From contig PTFA01000011.1 of NCBI GenBank assembly GCA_003342895.1, forward strand, positions 1,446,629-1,510,628: a stretch of DNA of 64,000 bases. Direction: 5' to 3'. Of the stretch, positions 34,753 to 47,660 are shown in pieces. Position 1 is the stretch's first letter. Each line of letters opens with the position of its first letter. Below the pieces are notes generated by a model, which was not told the origin of the DNA, ran no database searches, and saw nothing but the letters and a program-made list of their open reading frames with translations. A program made the position numbers and the translations under genes. The stretch comes from Casuarius casuarius. Taxonomy: Eukaryota > Chordata > Aves > Casuariiformes > Casuariidae.

Positions 34753-37700
34753 GTAAGTCCCCCAGGGCTGTGACTGCCTTGTGCTCTGTAGAGGATGCCT
34801 ACTTCAGGATTGGGTAGTTTGAGAGATGTCTCTAGGCAAATAATTCAGTGGCCAAAACTATTTCAACAATTTCAGAGAGCAGGGTTAATTATTGAGGACT
34901 AAAAAGTGGCCACAGGAACATGACATCCTTTCTCAAGAATGATTTCTCAGAGGCCAATATGCTCTTAGGTGATGNCTTGTGTCTTACCACCTGCCTAGGG
35001 ACACCCACCTGAGTGCAGGGCAAGTGAGATCAAACCACCTCTGCCCTGCTCTGCCTGGAGTAGGGGAGCTCACCTCTGGCTTTCTGCATCTCAGCTGAGG
35101 GCTTTAACCACTTCAGGCCCTTGTGTGGACTCAGCAGGAGTTACCCAGGCCCCTGAGTAGGCTAGGTCCAGGGGCACCATCCCAAAAGCAGCAAGAAAAG
35201 CCTTTTGTTTAGAAAGGCAGACTCAGCAAGTGTTTCTGAGTGCAAAATCACAGAAGTGGCAGTGTCTCCACAGTCCCAGCTTCTCCTGGGCCCAGTAAGG
35301 TTGTCACTTCTGCAAGGGCTGTAGGTGAACCCTCATATGTTTCCCCCACACTGAGGCTTGTTTGTTGTATTCAGCCTAGCTGTAGGGAACCTGGCTGAAA
35401 ATCAATACTCCAAATCATGTGGGGGAAAGATGATTTGAAGTTAGGAAGTGTCCTTACATTTTGGCTTCTGGGATATTTGGTTAGAACAAAGTAACTGGCT
35501 GTCTCAAGTTCATCAGCTTGCTGCAAAAGCCATCTAACTTATCTCAATACAAGGGTATAAAATTAGTTAATTCTGGAATTTCAAAAGTATTCTTACAGCA
35601 AGAAAAAATACATTTGTGTACCTTTGCTAGCAATAACTTCATCTTGTCAGGACTTTTTGTACTTTTTCCCCCCATCTGTTTATGTACGTATATATGTGCA
35701 CACGGACTTTGATAATGGAAGGATGATGGACTTCAGGGTTACTTGGAAAATACATTTTGTCTTTTCACTTAGAACAATCACAAAGTGGGATTATGCAAAT
35801 ATCATAGCAAAATGGAGCATGTTTCTAAAGTGATTAGGATTGTTGTAAAAGCAATACTAGGAAGATCTATCTTGTGAAGAGCTGTTTTTCCTCGTTGTGG
35901 GTTTGTTTGTTTTTTTAAGAGGGGGCGAATAACAGATAACTTTTGTACTTCAAAAGCAAAATGCAATTGTTTTAATCTTCTAGGATTTAAATTCTGTTTT
36001 AAATGAACAACTTACTACTTAAGAGGATCTAATTTTTCAGTTTTCAGCAAGAGAAAATTAAATGCAGTGCATATTTCAAAATGTGACACCGCACAACTTT
36101 TGAAAGTTCTCTTGCAGCATGTCCATACTGCTTTTTTAAAAAGAGTGCTAAAGCAAAGCAGTATGTGCTTGTTGCTGTTAAACTGTAGCTGTGCCTCTTA
36201 CATTCAAAACTTCAGGCTAACACAAAAAGAAGGTAAGGATTAATAATATTGCTCCATCGTGCATAATACATATATACAGAATGAGGGTGTTTTATCACAT
36301 GATTTTATGGTAATGCTTTGCTTGCTGTGGATACTGGTCAGTCAGAAGCTTTTTTGGTATTTGAGTATCTTTAGTGTTTGCAAGCAGTTTGTCTTGCCTT
36401 CTCATTGCTCCTGGGTGGCTATTATGCCTTAGTTGTATTTTTTTTTTTTTCTGATGCCCACACTATTCCTCTATTGACCTAGGATCCCAATGCTTCCCAA
36501 GCATTAATGAAATCATTTTTTTTTATCATTCACTTTTGCTTTATAAACAGAGAAAAGGAGTCATGTAACACGTAAATTAAAACGGCCACCAAAATTGGTG
36601 GCTGAGGGGAAAGGGTAGTACTGGATAACCAACTCTGTGGATTAATTTACATATATGTAATACTTCATTAATATTTTTAGCTGTTGTAATTACATTGGAT
36701 TACAAAAGTTAAAATCATAGTAATTCTTCCTCTTTGTATAGACCTGGTTATATTGTATCAAGGTACTTATACCATATAACTTAATCCCAGATATTTACAA
36801 CAAAAGATTGTGCTTGTAATATTCATAGAACATTCATGCTAATATCTCTGTATACACCCTAGGATTTTACCACGTAACTGTGTTAATATAAAATTGAATC
36901 AAATGTGAAGTAATGTGATTTTCAATGTTAAATCTTCACCTCTAAACATAGCTACGTCTTCACTATGGGTGAGATGTTTTTACCTTATTTAAATTCTGGA
37001 TCTGCATGTGTTCAGCTGGATAGTTTCGGTTACTTGATCATATCTCTCTAATCTACAGAGATGTGTTTTGCCACAAGGCAAAATGCTCTCATAGATCATT
37101 TGGTATGTTGCTTGTTACGTTTAGATGACTTTCCAAAATAAAATGTTGAACTTCATAACCAGATTATTTATACACTCTATCTAAATAGATGAACACTGTG
37201 ATACTGTGGCAAGCAATGTTGGCTAGCATCATTTGTATAAGTTCTAGTAACAACTGATGTTGGTCTATTATTGGTAGTGTTTGATGAAAATCATGTTCTG
37301 TTGGCAGGAAGTCATTTGTTTCCCCGAAGTATGTCTGTGCTCCTATTGAGGGGTGTAAGTGTAGTGGTGTAAGTAGTNTTGAGTAGCGTGCTTAGTGCAG
37401 TGATGCTAGAGAAGTAAAAATTTTTGGTGAAGCTCAAAAGTGAGGGATTAATTCAGCTAGCAAGACACTCTGTAACTTAAGTGGTGGTCTTCAAAACTGG
37501 CTAGATTGAAGCTAGCTCAGAAATGTTTGCACTGTAACAGCTAGCTTGCTGGCTCCATTTGCATGTGTGTGGAGAGGAGCAGACAGAGGAAAAAATATTG
37601 TATTCAGGAGATTCTGAAGGAAAACATGGATGTTCCTTGCTTAGAATAATATCATGATTTGAGGATACAAAGTCTTCAGCTCTAGCAGTTTTTGCTCTTC

Positions 37701-38363
37701 TCTTGTGTTAGAGTGTTGGCACAACTCTCTGTTGGACTGTGTAAACTGAATTCAGGTTTAAAAAAAAAAAAAACTCTCTTTTTTTTTGGACCTACGTATT
37801 TCAGAATGCAGGCCCAAAAATACTGTGTGCAAGAAAGGGAGTGGATTCACTGAATGCAAGCAGAGATGAGCAGCCTGGCTTAGGAAGTGGGCGCAGTAGC
37901 GAAGAAGGTAGTAACTTCAGTGGGTGCTCCTGGCAAATGCTCTGTATTGCCTGTTTATACTCCAATGTGCATAAGTAGATCCTTTGTAAACATGTAGGTG
38001 TGGGCAAGCCTGAGGTTCATCATGTTTTGGAGGCGAAGATGTTTAAAACAAATTCCCCAGCTAAGCCTAAGAGATGCTTGGCCTGCATCGGGAATGTCTA
38101 GGGTAGATTCTGGTGGAGGCTTTTGGTGCAGGGAGGTGCCACAGCAGCACAGCCTTGCACAGCAGCAACTTGCTCAGAGANTACCAGAAGTCTGCACCAT
38201 CTCAGTTTCTCCGTCTTGCAAGTACTTGCCAGCATCCAAAGTGGAGGCCATAGCCTGCAGTGGTGCGGTTTTGCTTTTGTTTTTCAATCTTACTGCACCA
38301 GAGGTAAGGTAAAGGGCTCAGTAAAATGCGTCTCCCACAGCACCAGATATTGAGTGCCTCCTG
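34753..38363. other. Unique noncoding DNA
   Basis: Holds an 18-bp palindrome-like element at 36585-36602 (arms GCCACCAA and TTGGTGGC, AA centre), T homopolymer tracts near 36438-36450, and conserved-looking AT-rich sequence at 36600-36900. No gene recognised. Confidence 0.5.
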
Positions 38364-38387
38364 TTTTTTTTTTTTTTTTTTTTTTTT
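38364..38387. repeat. T24 homopolymer
   Basis: Twenty-four consecutive T followed directly by CAG. It could serve as an extreme polypyrimidine tract, but homopolymers of this length are common microsatellites; the segment after it (to a GTGACA donor at 38475) is open in one frame but unconvincing. Confidence 0.9.
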
Positions 38388-41300
38388 CAGAAGACGGCAT
38401 TCTGCCTGCTATCAAGCTTTGCCTTTTTAAAGAACTTATTCCCTGTTACTTGTCATTTTCACAGGAAGGTGACAGCTTTCAAATTAGATTAGCGTAAAAT
38501 TCTTTGCAATGAGAAATTTTGTATTTTCCTGAACAAGCTCACACTTCCACAGCAGAACTCAGTCTCTCCATTTAGAACTATTATTTCAAGTGAAGATATG
38601 TGATACTGAATCCCTATAATATTTGTTCCTGCTTTTTGCCTTGCTTGTCACTGAATTAGCATTCTTCTAGGCCAAGGAGGCAAAATATTTCTAATTACTT
38701 TGTACTTGTGTATTTTGGTCCCCAAGGTTTTGCTATTTCTCATGGGCTTTGAGGTTCTTGTCTGAGTATATTGGAATGTAATGGCATATTAGCTGGCTTA
38801 ATTTCACTCTAGTATAGATACATGGAATAACTGCACAAGTCTAGGCTTCTGCACTTAAAAGCCTGTACCAGTGTCAAAACTGTTTTGTATCAGTCAACTT
38901 TTCTAGTTTCATACTGAGGTAAGCATCTTTGGTGGAAACTACTTTATACAGATGTATGGTGAGCTGCAAGTAAATTAAGAGTTAATATCTGCTAGCTACT
39001 TGAGGATAAAATACCTTGGTGTGACAATATTCTAAAATTGTTCGTTCTAAAAGAACCCATGCCTAGCACTTTTTTTCCCCATGTTTAAGTATGTGTAAAA
39101 TACAGTAAGCCTTGCTATATCACTAGTCTGTTTCTTCACCTTTACAAATGCCCTTTTTCTTGCTAGCACTCTGTTCAGATGTTACGCAATCCCTTTTGGA
39201 TTGTGTTTAGCAGTATTAAACATCACAGCAGGATACTTTCTTAACTTTGCTGGTGTTAGGATAGAAAATGTTTGCTCTAACTTTTAAAAATTATTTCTAC
39301 AAGTATTCTGCTTTAAACATACCTCATACAGTTTTTGCTGGAGCCCATCCAGAACCAAAGCAGGTATTTCAGAAGTCACCAGTGTGAGTTGGTCAGTTAC
39401 AAAGGTAGCGAGTAAACTCCAGTAAATAGGCGAGGGAGTAAATGGCATCTGCTTTGCCTCTCAACAACATGTGTAAATATATTGCGGAAGACATTCTCCC
39501 TGCAGTAAGTTCTGTAGGGGCACTGCGGTCAGAAGCTGAAAGTGTTTTCCAAATTACAGTTATTCTCTCTCGGGTAAAAAAAAGCCTCCAAACTTCACTT
39601 TCTCTTTTCCTTATTCTTCTGATGCAATTTCCCTAGTGTGAAGTATTGATGCTTGCATTTTCTTTGAAATAATTGTTTATTGTAATAGTACTGATGAAGA
39701 CCAGTTGCAAATCAGGTCACAATGGCATTAGGATTGTACAGATACAGCGCAAAGCCTGTCCCAAAGGGCTTATTCATTAAGCAAGCCTTTTTATTTTTCT
39801 CACTTTCTCTCTTAGCTTTTGGGACCATTATCTGACATTTTGCCCAATATGCAGTTCTCCAAAGTAGTTTCCAGTCATTCCTCTTTGAAATATTTATATC
39901 ATAGTTTCATCTGAAAATTCTTTATGTAGAACAATTGATCTTTAATATATGTGTAACAGGATAAAGTCTTTGTATTGCTTTAATAAGATAAGTCTTCACT
40001 CACAGCTCTGATTGAAAGAGGGTCATGAATGGGCACAGAACTAATCCGTTTGTAAAACAAAAATGAGAAATAGTCTGTTTGTGACATTCTCATAACAGAA
40101 GTGAAGATCGTTATCCTGCTTGGCTCATGTTGATAGAGGGAGCGGAGAACATGTAATCTAGCAGCTGGGTAAGGATGACCTTGGTCTGTGAAAAGGCACT
40201 GTTGTTAACAAATTTGTAAGTGCTCACAGTTTCCATTTTCATGCTTTCTCACTCCTATTTCTTCCCTCTAAATTGATCAACACTGTGTCAGGCAGACTGT
40301 GAACTTCCCTGCAGTATGTCACTCATCTATTCAGGTGAGTTGTGTAGAAGACCCTTTTCCCCCAGCACCTCTGCCAGTCCATGTGAAATTAGGCAGACAA
40401 TCTCTCTGTCTTTCTGGATAGCATTAACGGCCAACCTGGTGCTTTTACAACTTAGAGTGCTCTTTTTTTGTGTCATTAAACACTACTACTGTTTTTCTGT
40501 TGTTGTTGATGCTCAGCTGATTTGGGGGAAAATAAGCTGCTTAAAAATTAAATGATTATTATATTGTTGCCGAAGTTAGTAGAACTATGGCAGCTTGCAC
40601 CACTTGAAAGTCTGCTTCATCGTTTACAAAAAGATATTGAGTAATAATAATTTCAAAATACTTCACTACCTGTTTCCAGTTAACAATGGTGATTGTCTTT
40701 TTAAGAGATCGTACTGCTCTAAAATGATTACTGTGATACAGAATGGAAATATTCATGTGAATATTGTTTAAATAATGGTTACTAAAAGCATTTCCATCTG
40801 TATCTCATTCTGACTGCTAAAACATCTTCATTTTTGAATGAAATGCTGTCTACGCATGCTAATTTACAACAAAATATTCCTTATTTTTGGCAATTATTAA
40901 GACAAAGGAGTACATTTGTGACATTATTAGAGCATCATCAACCTACAAATTAGTTACCTTATCTGTTCTGTATCTGCATAATCCTCATACCCACATCACT
41001 GTGTTTACAAATCCAAATGAATGTTATGCAGCCCACATCTAATTAATTTTGGATTAGCCTTCCAGACACATGTAGTCCTGATCAAAACAATCTGTATTCT
41101 CTCTTTTCTGATTAGGTTGAAGCCTGACCCCTGGAGTATTGTGTTTGTCAGGGGATGTGCTGGAACATGAATATCAACAAGCAGGTTAATCCTTAGGCTG
41201 TCATTTTCTTCCTTATATACAACATCCTGTTTTTTGTTCCTAGAAGCCTTGGGGATCTAGGTAATGTCAGAGAGCAAATCAGTATCATGCAGGGCTCAGG

Positions 41301-42185
41301 CAGGATTGATATCTGGCTAGACGTTTAAGCAATCCAACATAATATATATTGAAGATAATCCACTGAAATGATTTTTCCAAAAAGATTTGGCATTCTATTG
41401 TGTTCTTTTTGAAGTGAAAGAGCCAACTTGAGAATATATTTGAAAAGAGACCTGATGTACTATGAATTTCAAACTAGGTAATGAGAAATTTAGGTAACAA
41501 TGATTGTGTAATTTATTTATTTTTATGCATACTCTTACAGGGCCACTATCCAGGACCTCTGTTCAGTGTTCATAGTGCAGTTAAAAATAATAAGGAAAAA
41601 AGAAATAGCTTTTTTATTTTTTTCTTTCTTAAGACAAGATTTGAAAAAGGGCATTCTAAATCTCACAAAGCCCTCAATCTATTATGGTGTTTCAAGGTGC
41701 TATAGTTTGTATTGTTGTAAAATAACTTTGTCACACATACTTTCTTAAAATATAAAAAACTATGGTTGACCCTCTCCTTACCCACGCTCTCACACCAATT
41801 CAAATAATCTTCAAGCACAGAATTCTGTGACCTTTAGGGTGTATATGTATGGCTGCATATGATATTCCGCTTATATAAAGAGAGATCACAAGTGTTTGGC
41901 AGATTGCAGCCTTTGGATGAATCTTGTGCCTATACAAAGCACTCTACGCTGCTTAAACTTCGGCTTATATCTTGCATACAGTTTGGGCTTCTTATGCAAT
42001 AAAACCTTCACACCAAGAAGTGTACTGGCTATGATTACATTAGCAAGCAGTGCAACCCAGCAGGAGCAGCACTGGAGAGCAAAATACTCCGTGCTAGGGT
42101 CCTGATGTCCACCCTCCACGTTTTATGTGGCTGCTTCAGACTACTCGCAGTCTGGTGGTCCCATGGCCTGTTTGCACCTTTGCAG
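38388..42185. other. Unique noncoding DNA
   Basis: No gene or transposon recognised. Short frames only. Confidence 0.5.
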
Positions 42186-42294
42186 CTGGAGCACATTAGA
42201 TGCTGTCTTGAAATGGATCTTCTGGTTTCATTTGACCCAAAATGGATCCTGTTTGTGTGCTCTGAGGCAGCTGCACAGCGTCAACCAAAATGAG
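42186..42294 (+). other. Candidate exon (unidentified)
   Basis: CTGTTTGCACCTTTGCAG ends at 42185, and ATGAG followed by GTAAGCAC lies at 42295. The 109-nt segment is open throughout in the second frame (about 36 residues, rich in tryptophan, leucine and cysteine); the first frame stops only at its very end. No family recognised. Confidence 0.15.
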
Positions 42295-45180
42295 GTAAGC
42301 ACGTATGACTGAGAGATTCACTTCAAAAGCATACTGAGTCAAACTACAATACTAATGTAGATGCAGCCTAGAAAGCAAGTCATTTACAAGACTAAATTTA
42401 GTTAATCAGTTCTGTTGCAAGCTAAATAAAGGAGAACATTTTCAATGCTTATTACAAATTTTTCTACTATATTTGGACTCTCCAAAAAGGGTAACTGGTT
42501 TTATATATGACGTGCTCTCCAGTCATGAATAGTGAAGAATGGGCTAATAACAGAACACATTTGGAATTCAGTTTTAAGCACTGGCATGTTAAAAAGGAAT
42601 TTAGGTAGAGGTATTTATCCTCTAAGCCTTACCCTGGTGGACTGCACCCCATGAATTGTTTCATACTGTGTTAGTAATCTGAAGGTATATCCTGCCTTTG
42701 GAGCAGAATTTTAATAAGGGGGTTTTGTAAAGGGGAGGCCGAAGTTACAAGGAAAAGGATCCTTTTCTTCTTTGTCTGAGAAAGTCACAGGTATTTCTAA
42801 AGCCTTCATTTTTTCATATAGGCAGGAATATTCTGCAGAATTGCTGCAATACAATAAACTNCTAATGCAATGATGAATGTCCAGAGCTAAAAGTTCTCAG
42901 TGCTCAATTGGGCACCTTAGCTTTAATTAACTTGTTATGTTCTGTCAAGCAAAAGTATGGTGACTTTCCTGTAACTGAGGCTTTCCTTTTTCACAGAGAT
43001 GAGAAAAAGAGATTTTGCATCTTGCGTGCAAAGCACTATGTAATTTATATTCAGTTTGAATTTATGATTCAGAATATGAGGCCATCTGAGCTACTTGACA
43101 GCTTAAGGCCGGGGTTTGAGACACCAAAGCTCCCCACTGGCACAGCTTTTGCTCTGAGGTCACAACGGATAACGGTCCTTGTCTTTGCTCACCTCATCAT
43201 CTGTGCTTTTCCTGGAAGCTAAACTAAAGCATATCTCAGTTTTCCTTTCTAAGTGAGGGTAATTTAACAAACCTTCTGATAAAGGGAAAGCAGTTGACTT
43301 GTCTTCCCTGGAAGAGGAAATCTTTTCATTTTATTTTACGATTGCATTTGTCAAACTTCAGTTTCTATCATTGGATCTGGCTCTATTCCTCTTTGTGAGG
43401 TTGAGCCCCTGCCCCTTGCTATTGTTCTCTTTTGTGTGTTTATAGCAGCATACAGTGAAAGGCTCACCTTTTCAGTCTTCTCTTCAATAAACTGAACGAA
43501 TTGAGTTTCTTGAGCCTTGCATTGAAGGCTTATTTTCTAGGATCTCACTTTGATGTTCTCATATACCCACATTGTTCTCAATGTGCAGCTGTCAACTACA
43601 GTACTTTTGTAAATGACCTAACTGATATTGTGTGTAGAGGAAAGACCATGTTCTTGCTTCTCTGTGCTTTTTTAGACCTGTAAATATTGCATTAGGCCTT
43701 CTTAGCCATCCTTCGTTTCCCTGGTCCTCTAGAATAGGCTCAGCAACTGTTCTGGTTGAATACCATGATTTTGGATTTTTTGGTGCACAGGGATGCCTTG
43801 AAGATATAAAAAAGATGAACAATGAAATCATTTTAGGATAGATAGCCCTTTGTAGGGAACAAAGGATTACTTCACTGACTTTTGAACAGGATGTCTACAC
43901 TTCTAGTTGCATATGACTTTCCAAGTTGCTATCCTTCCTATGATTCGTCACCAGAATTTAATGGTACTATTGCTGTGTGCTTTACAAAGCACCTGAGCTG
44001 AGGGAAGTAAAATACTAACAAAGCAATATGCTAGTGGTCAGAAAGACATAAATATAAAATGAAATTAAATAAATGATAAAATAAAACCAATTAAGCAGCA
44101 TTAACTTGAAAAGACTTTAACTTTGTATACCTAAAGCTAATTTGCAAGTATCTACTGTTCTCAGCAGTAAAGCTAAGTTCTTGTGAACTAGTAAGGACAT
44201 TTCTAGGATAGGAGAGAGGTCAATTAGAATGGGTAGTATTTCAAAACCTCTCTGCCTTCTAAGTTTTGAAGATGCTTAGGAAATCTTGTCAAGGTTTGAA
44301 AAGTGCAAAACCAAGAAAACCTCATGTATGTAAATGTTCAGTAAATGCTATAATGAGTTTACTATTGGCATAAAATCATTTTCCAGTATAAAAGGTCNGC
44401 AACAAACATCACTTAGGCTGTTATTCTAACTAGGAACTTTTTTTTTTCTTTTTAACAACACTGTTTGTAACCACAGGGAAGGATAGAATGGGTAGAGAAT
44501 GAATATTTTGCATTTGAATGAAGATTAAATCTTGTTGAGTTTCCTTTCCAGTTTCCCATCAAACCAACTTCATTATCGCTTAGACATGCTCCCTTAGGGT
44601 ACAGGGCTCATCTGCTTTGAGTTAGGATCACCCAATGGGTCACTGCTGCTGGCATGAATTTCCTTGCAGATCATGGGGACAGTCAGTGATTAAATGGCTT
44701 TTCCCCTTTCTATGTCCTGAGGTACCAGGCTTCCAGATCAATGTCAGGTTTTATACTGTTCTCCCAGTCACACAGAATTTACCATGACAAGATAGCTTTA
44801 TGTATGTATCATTGAAAATACTATTGAATTGCCTTCTCTTTTGTGCTTCTTTTTAATGAGTTATTCTCCAAGGTTGCAGACTAACTGGTTAGGCCAGTGA
44901 TACAGATAGTTCTGATTGACAATACACCAGGATATCTGTCAAATGAGACACTGCAGATCTTTCTCTCTACACTTCAGTCAAGCTTTGCTTTTGTTAGATG
45001 CACAAAGGCGCCTGGTAGCTGAGATACTTTGCAATATCACATAACTTTCCCGCAAGTAAAGTTGCAGTAGCTACAGGCTGCAGTATACTTTTGGTAAATA
45101 TATGCAAAACTGCATCTGTTTGTATGCTGAAGAAAAATGATTAAGGAACAGAAGTGCCTAAATACATGTGGGAAGAATCT
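42295..45180. other. Unique noncoding DNA
   Basis: A 104-codon frame at 42908-43222 begins at an alternative codon and has no domain. Nothing else seen. Confidence 0.5.
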
Positions 45181-45292
45181 CGCTCTAAGGCCTAGCTGCT
45201 GCAAATACTTAGGCATGGTCTTACTTCTATATGTGTGATCAGCATTACTGTGATTTTGATGTATGTGTTAACATGCATAAAGGTGAAAGCAT
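45181..45292. mobile_element. Probable ancient amniote repeat fragment
   Basis: The order 'gctgcaaatacttaggcatg' - 'cttacttctatatgtgtgatcagcat' - 'gttaacatgcataaagg' follows the widespread, self-complementary sauropsid repeat whose copies carry ACTTA(G)GCATG and CATGCATAAAG arms. Recognised by pattern from memory; family not assigned. Confidence 0.4.
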
Positions 45293-45436
45293 GAGTAAAT
45301 ATGACTGAGATAAAGATATATATGCAAACCTAGATTTAAATCAGATAAGCCAGGTAATGTGTGAAAGTATATACTACCCTCAAAGTTGTTAGATGATGGA
45401 AGGGGATTACAGGTTTTCAGCTGGTAGTTGGAGCTG

Positions 45437-45464
45437 TTTTTTTTTTTTTTTTTTTTCTTTTCAG
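45437..45464. repeat. T20 homopolymer ending in TTTTCAG
   Basis: Twenty T, then CTTTTCAG. It resembles a very strong 3' splice site for the plus strand; the following 80 nt end at AAAG followed by GTACCT (45545), a mediocre donor, and are open for only about 22 codons in any frame. Confidence 0.8.
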
Positions 45465-46312
45465 TGGAATCTGCAGTCAGTCTTTGAATAGGAATAAGTG
45501 GGGGAGGAGAGATGTTGCTGCAAAAATGGCCTAAAGATCAAAAGGTACCTAAAAATAAACTCAAACTAATCAATTGTGCTCATTTCTTCCTTTACCTATC
45601 GTGTTGTGCCTGATAAGTTATCATTGGATAGACAGGTTGAAAGCTAGGACAAAAGTGTTTGAGCGTAGTATTGTAGTATGCATTACCCCTTTCCCATATA
45701 AAATGAAATAACTGGATATTTTCCTTTTACAACTAGCCATTTCATATGAACTTGGATAAAGCAAGATCTACAAATATTTCAATTAATGTGAATATATTTG
45801 TAATTTTCAGTATTCAAATTATCACTGTGGTCTTTAACAACTCAAGAAGAGTCGGATCTGTTGTGGTAGATGCCATATGCTTATTTTACTGTGTCAGTCC
45901 ATCACTAGGAAGCAATGAAATGCACCTTTCTTTCCCCACTGCCTCAATGCGGCTCTCTCCATTAAAGCTTGACTTTAGATAAGAGACTAACAAAAATATG
46001 AAAGAAACTAATGAGGGCAATTAATGTTAAGAGTAAACTAACAAATATGCACAAAGGGCAAGACTTGAAGGAAAAAAAAATCNGCAACAGAAACTGATGC
46101 TGCAACAACTCTTCTCTTGTTTTGAAAAACTAAACAATAAAAAGGATTAATTACATTGTTAACTAGTGCAACCTCTAGCAGCCAAAGAACCCAGACAGAC
46201 CAATTCATCTTTATATTTTGTCTTTAGCTCTGAGTGTCAAATGATGATGAAACAATGATTGGTGGGATTCAGAGTCCTACGTCTAAATAATTACAAAACT
46301 GTAAATCTGTGT

Positions 46313-46369
46313 GATTCTACTGACTTTGGTGTAACATGAGTTTACGACAGCTGAGGATCTGGCACCCTA
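46313..46369. mobile_element. Possible ancient repeat fragment
   Basis: 'ctactgactttggtgtaac' followed by 'gacagctgaggatctggc' resembles the TTGACTTCAGTGGAGTTAC ... CAGCTGAGGATCTGGCC pattern of old amniote interspersed repeats. Short and diverged. Confidence 0.3.
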
Positions 46370-47058
46370 TTGAAGTTGAAATTATATAATTTTCCTCATA
46401 AGAACTGTCAGCATTACCCCGTGTAAGAGGCAGAAGAAAAATCTAAAATCCAGACAGAGTTTTTGTGGTGTGAATTAGATCTCTTGTGTATTCAACATAA
46501 AGGCTTCAACATATGCTGCTTCACCTACGGAGAAGAGTCACATTTCCACTGCTTTATTTACATTCAACAGGCTACATATTTAACCAATCTTCAGACTTAG
46601 AGTAATAGCATATTTACAGCCATGATTGGAGAGAATCACCCTTGAATAGATGGGTACTTATTGAACAAAGTATGGTATGTAGTTCAGTACTGTACGTATG
46701 ATTCAGGTACAACCAAAGTTTAGATTCTCTTTAGGCTTCTCATTTTTCCCTGGTAATCTGCCTCAACAGGGAAATGCAATCTCAGTTATTAATGAATACG
46801 TAATAGGTTAATTTATCCCCATGGTTTAAACTTCCTACAGGAATGCGTGTAACTCCAGGTGAAGTACCACCTGAGTCAGTAGGACTCTAAGTGAAGATGA
46901 TGGACATTATTTAGTTTGTTTTCTAAATAGGCTTGAGGCATTTGGTGACTTCAGAAAGAACCACCTTCAGAATGCGTAAAAAGCTTGTGCAGCCCCAAAC
47001 ACATTACTAAGGCTAATTAATCATAACCTGATCCTAATTAATTATAGTAGTACTATGA

Positions 47059-47080
47059 GTTGAGTCTTTAAAGACTCAAC
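47059..47080. repeat. Perfect 22-bp palindrome
   Basis: Arms GTTGAGTCTTT and AAAGACTCAAC are exactly complementary with no spacer. Two AATTAAT homeodomain-like sequences lie within 45 bp upstream. The arms contain TGAGTC-like half-sites of the AP-1/bZIP kind. Confidence 0.85.
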
Positions 47081-47618
47081 ACAACAAGGATTTAGTTTCA
47101 GCGAGATGATAAATACTAAAAACTTTTCCTGAAGAACAAAAGAAAGCTTATTTTTCTGTACTCCTGCTGTCTTATGTCATGGAGAAAGTAAACTGTAGCA
47201 TCAAGAAACGATATTCTANAAGAAGAGGCAGCCCTCTTAGTGTGCAGGTTGCTTTAGCTTGTTATTTATGGCCCTTGTTTCCCTCTGTGCATTTCATAGA
47301 AGCTTAAAAGTTAGATACCGACATCCTTCATTAGAAATGATCTGAAGTCAGCAGAAGTTTGCTTATACATTGAATCAAGGCCTTAGAAACAGATCTGTGT
47401 CATTGTTAGGATGCAGTCTTAAAATGAATGAGGGTCATGTGATGGGGCAGATGAGCACCACTTCCACTTTGGGATTTCTTCTGGGGCTTATGTACTTCCA
47501 TCCTCAGGACGAGCTGCCACGTTGCGGCAAAAAAGGAGTGTCATGAGCTACAGTCCTGTCTCCTGCTCTCAGGAAAGCTGAGATGATTGCTCCAGGTGCA
47601 GCACTGTGTCTGAGAAGC

Positions 47619-47660
47619 TGGCATTAGGACAGCGTGTCCTGGCATTAGGATAGCGTGTGG
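47619..47660. repeat. 21-bp tandem duplication
   Basis: TGGCATTAGGACAGCGTGTCC is followed directly by a copy with one internal C/T change and two changes at its last two bases. Confidence 0.85.

Noticed and set aside
38364..38475. Exon-like segment after the T24 homopolymer
   Set aside because: The acceptor is just a microsatellite ending in CAG, and the donor (AAG/GTGACA) is mediocre.
41886..42119. Minus-strand 77-codon frame with a membrane-segment-like run followed by basic residues
   Set aside because: It opens with GTG and contains no ATG, so it is not a plausible vertebrate start; no splice signal supports it.
45465..45544. Exon-like segment after the T20 homopolymer
   Set aside because: All frames close within about 22 codons and the donor is weak.
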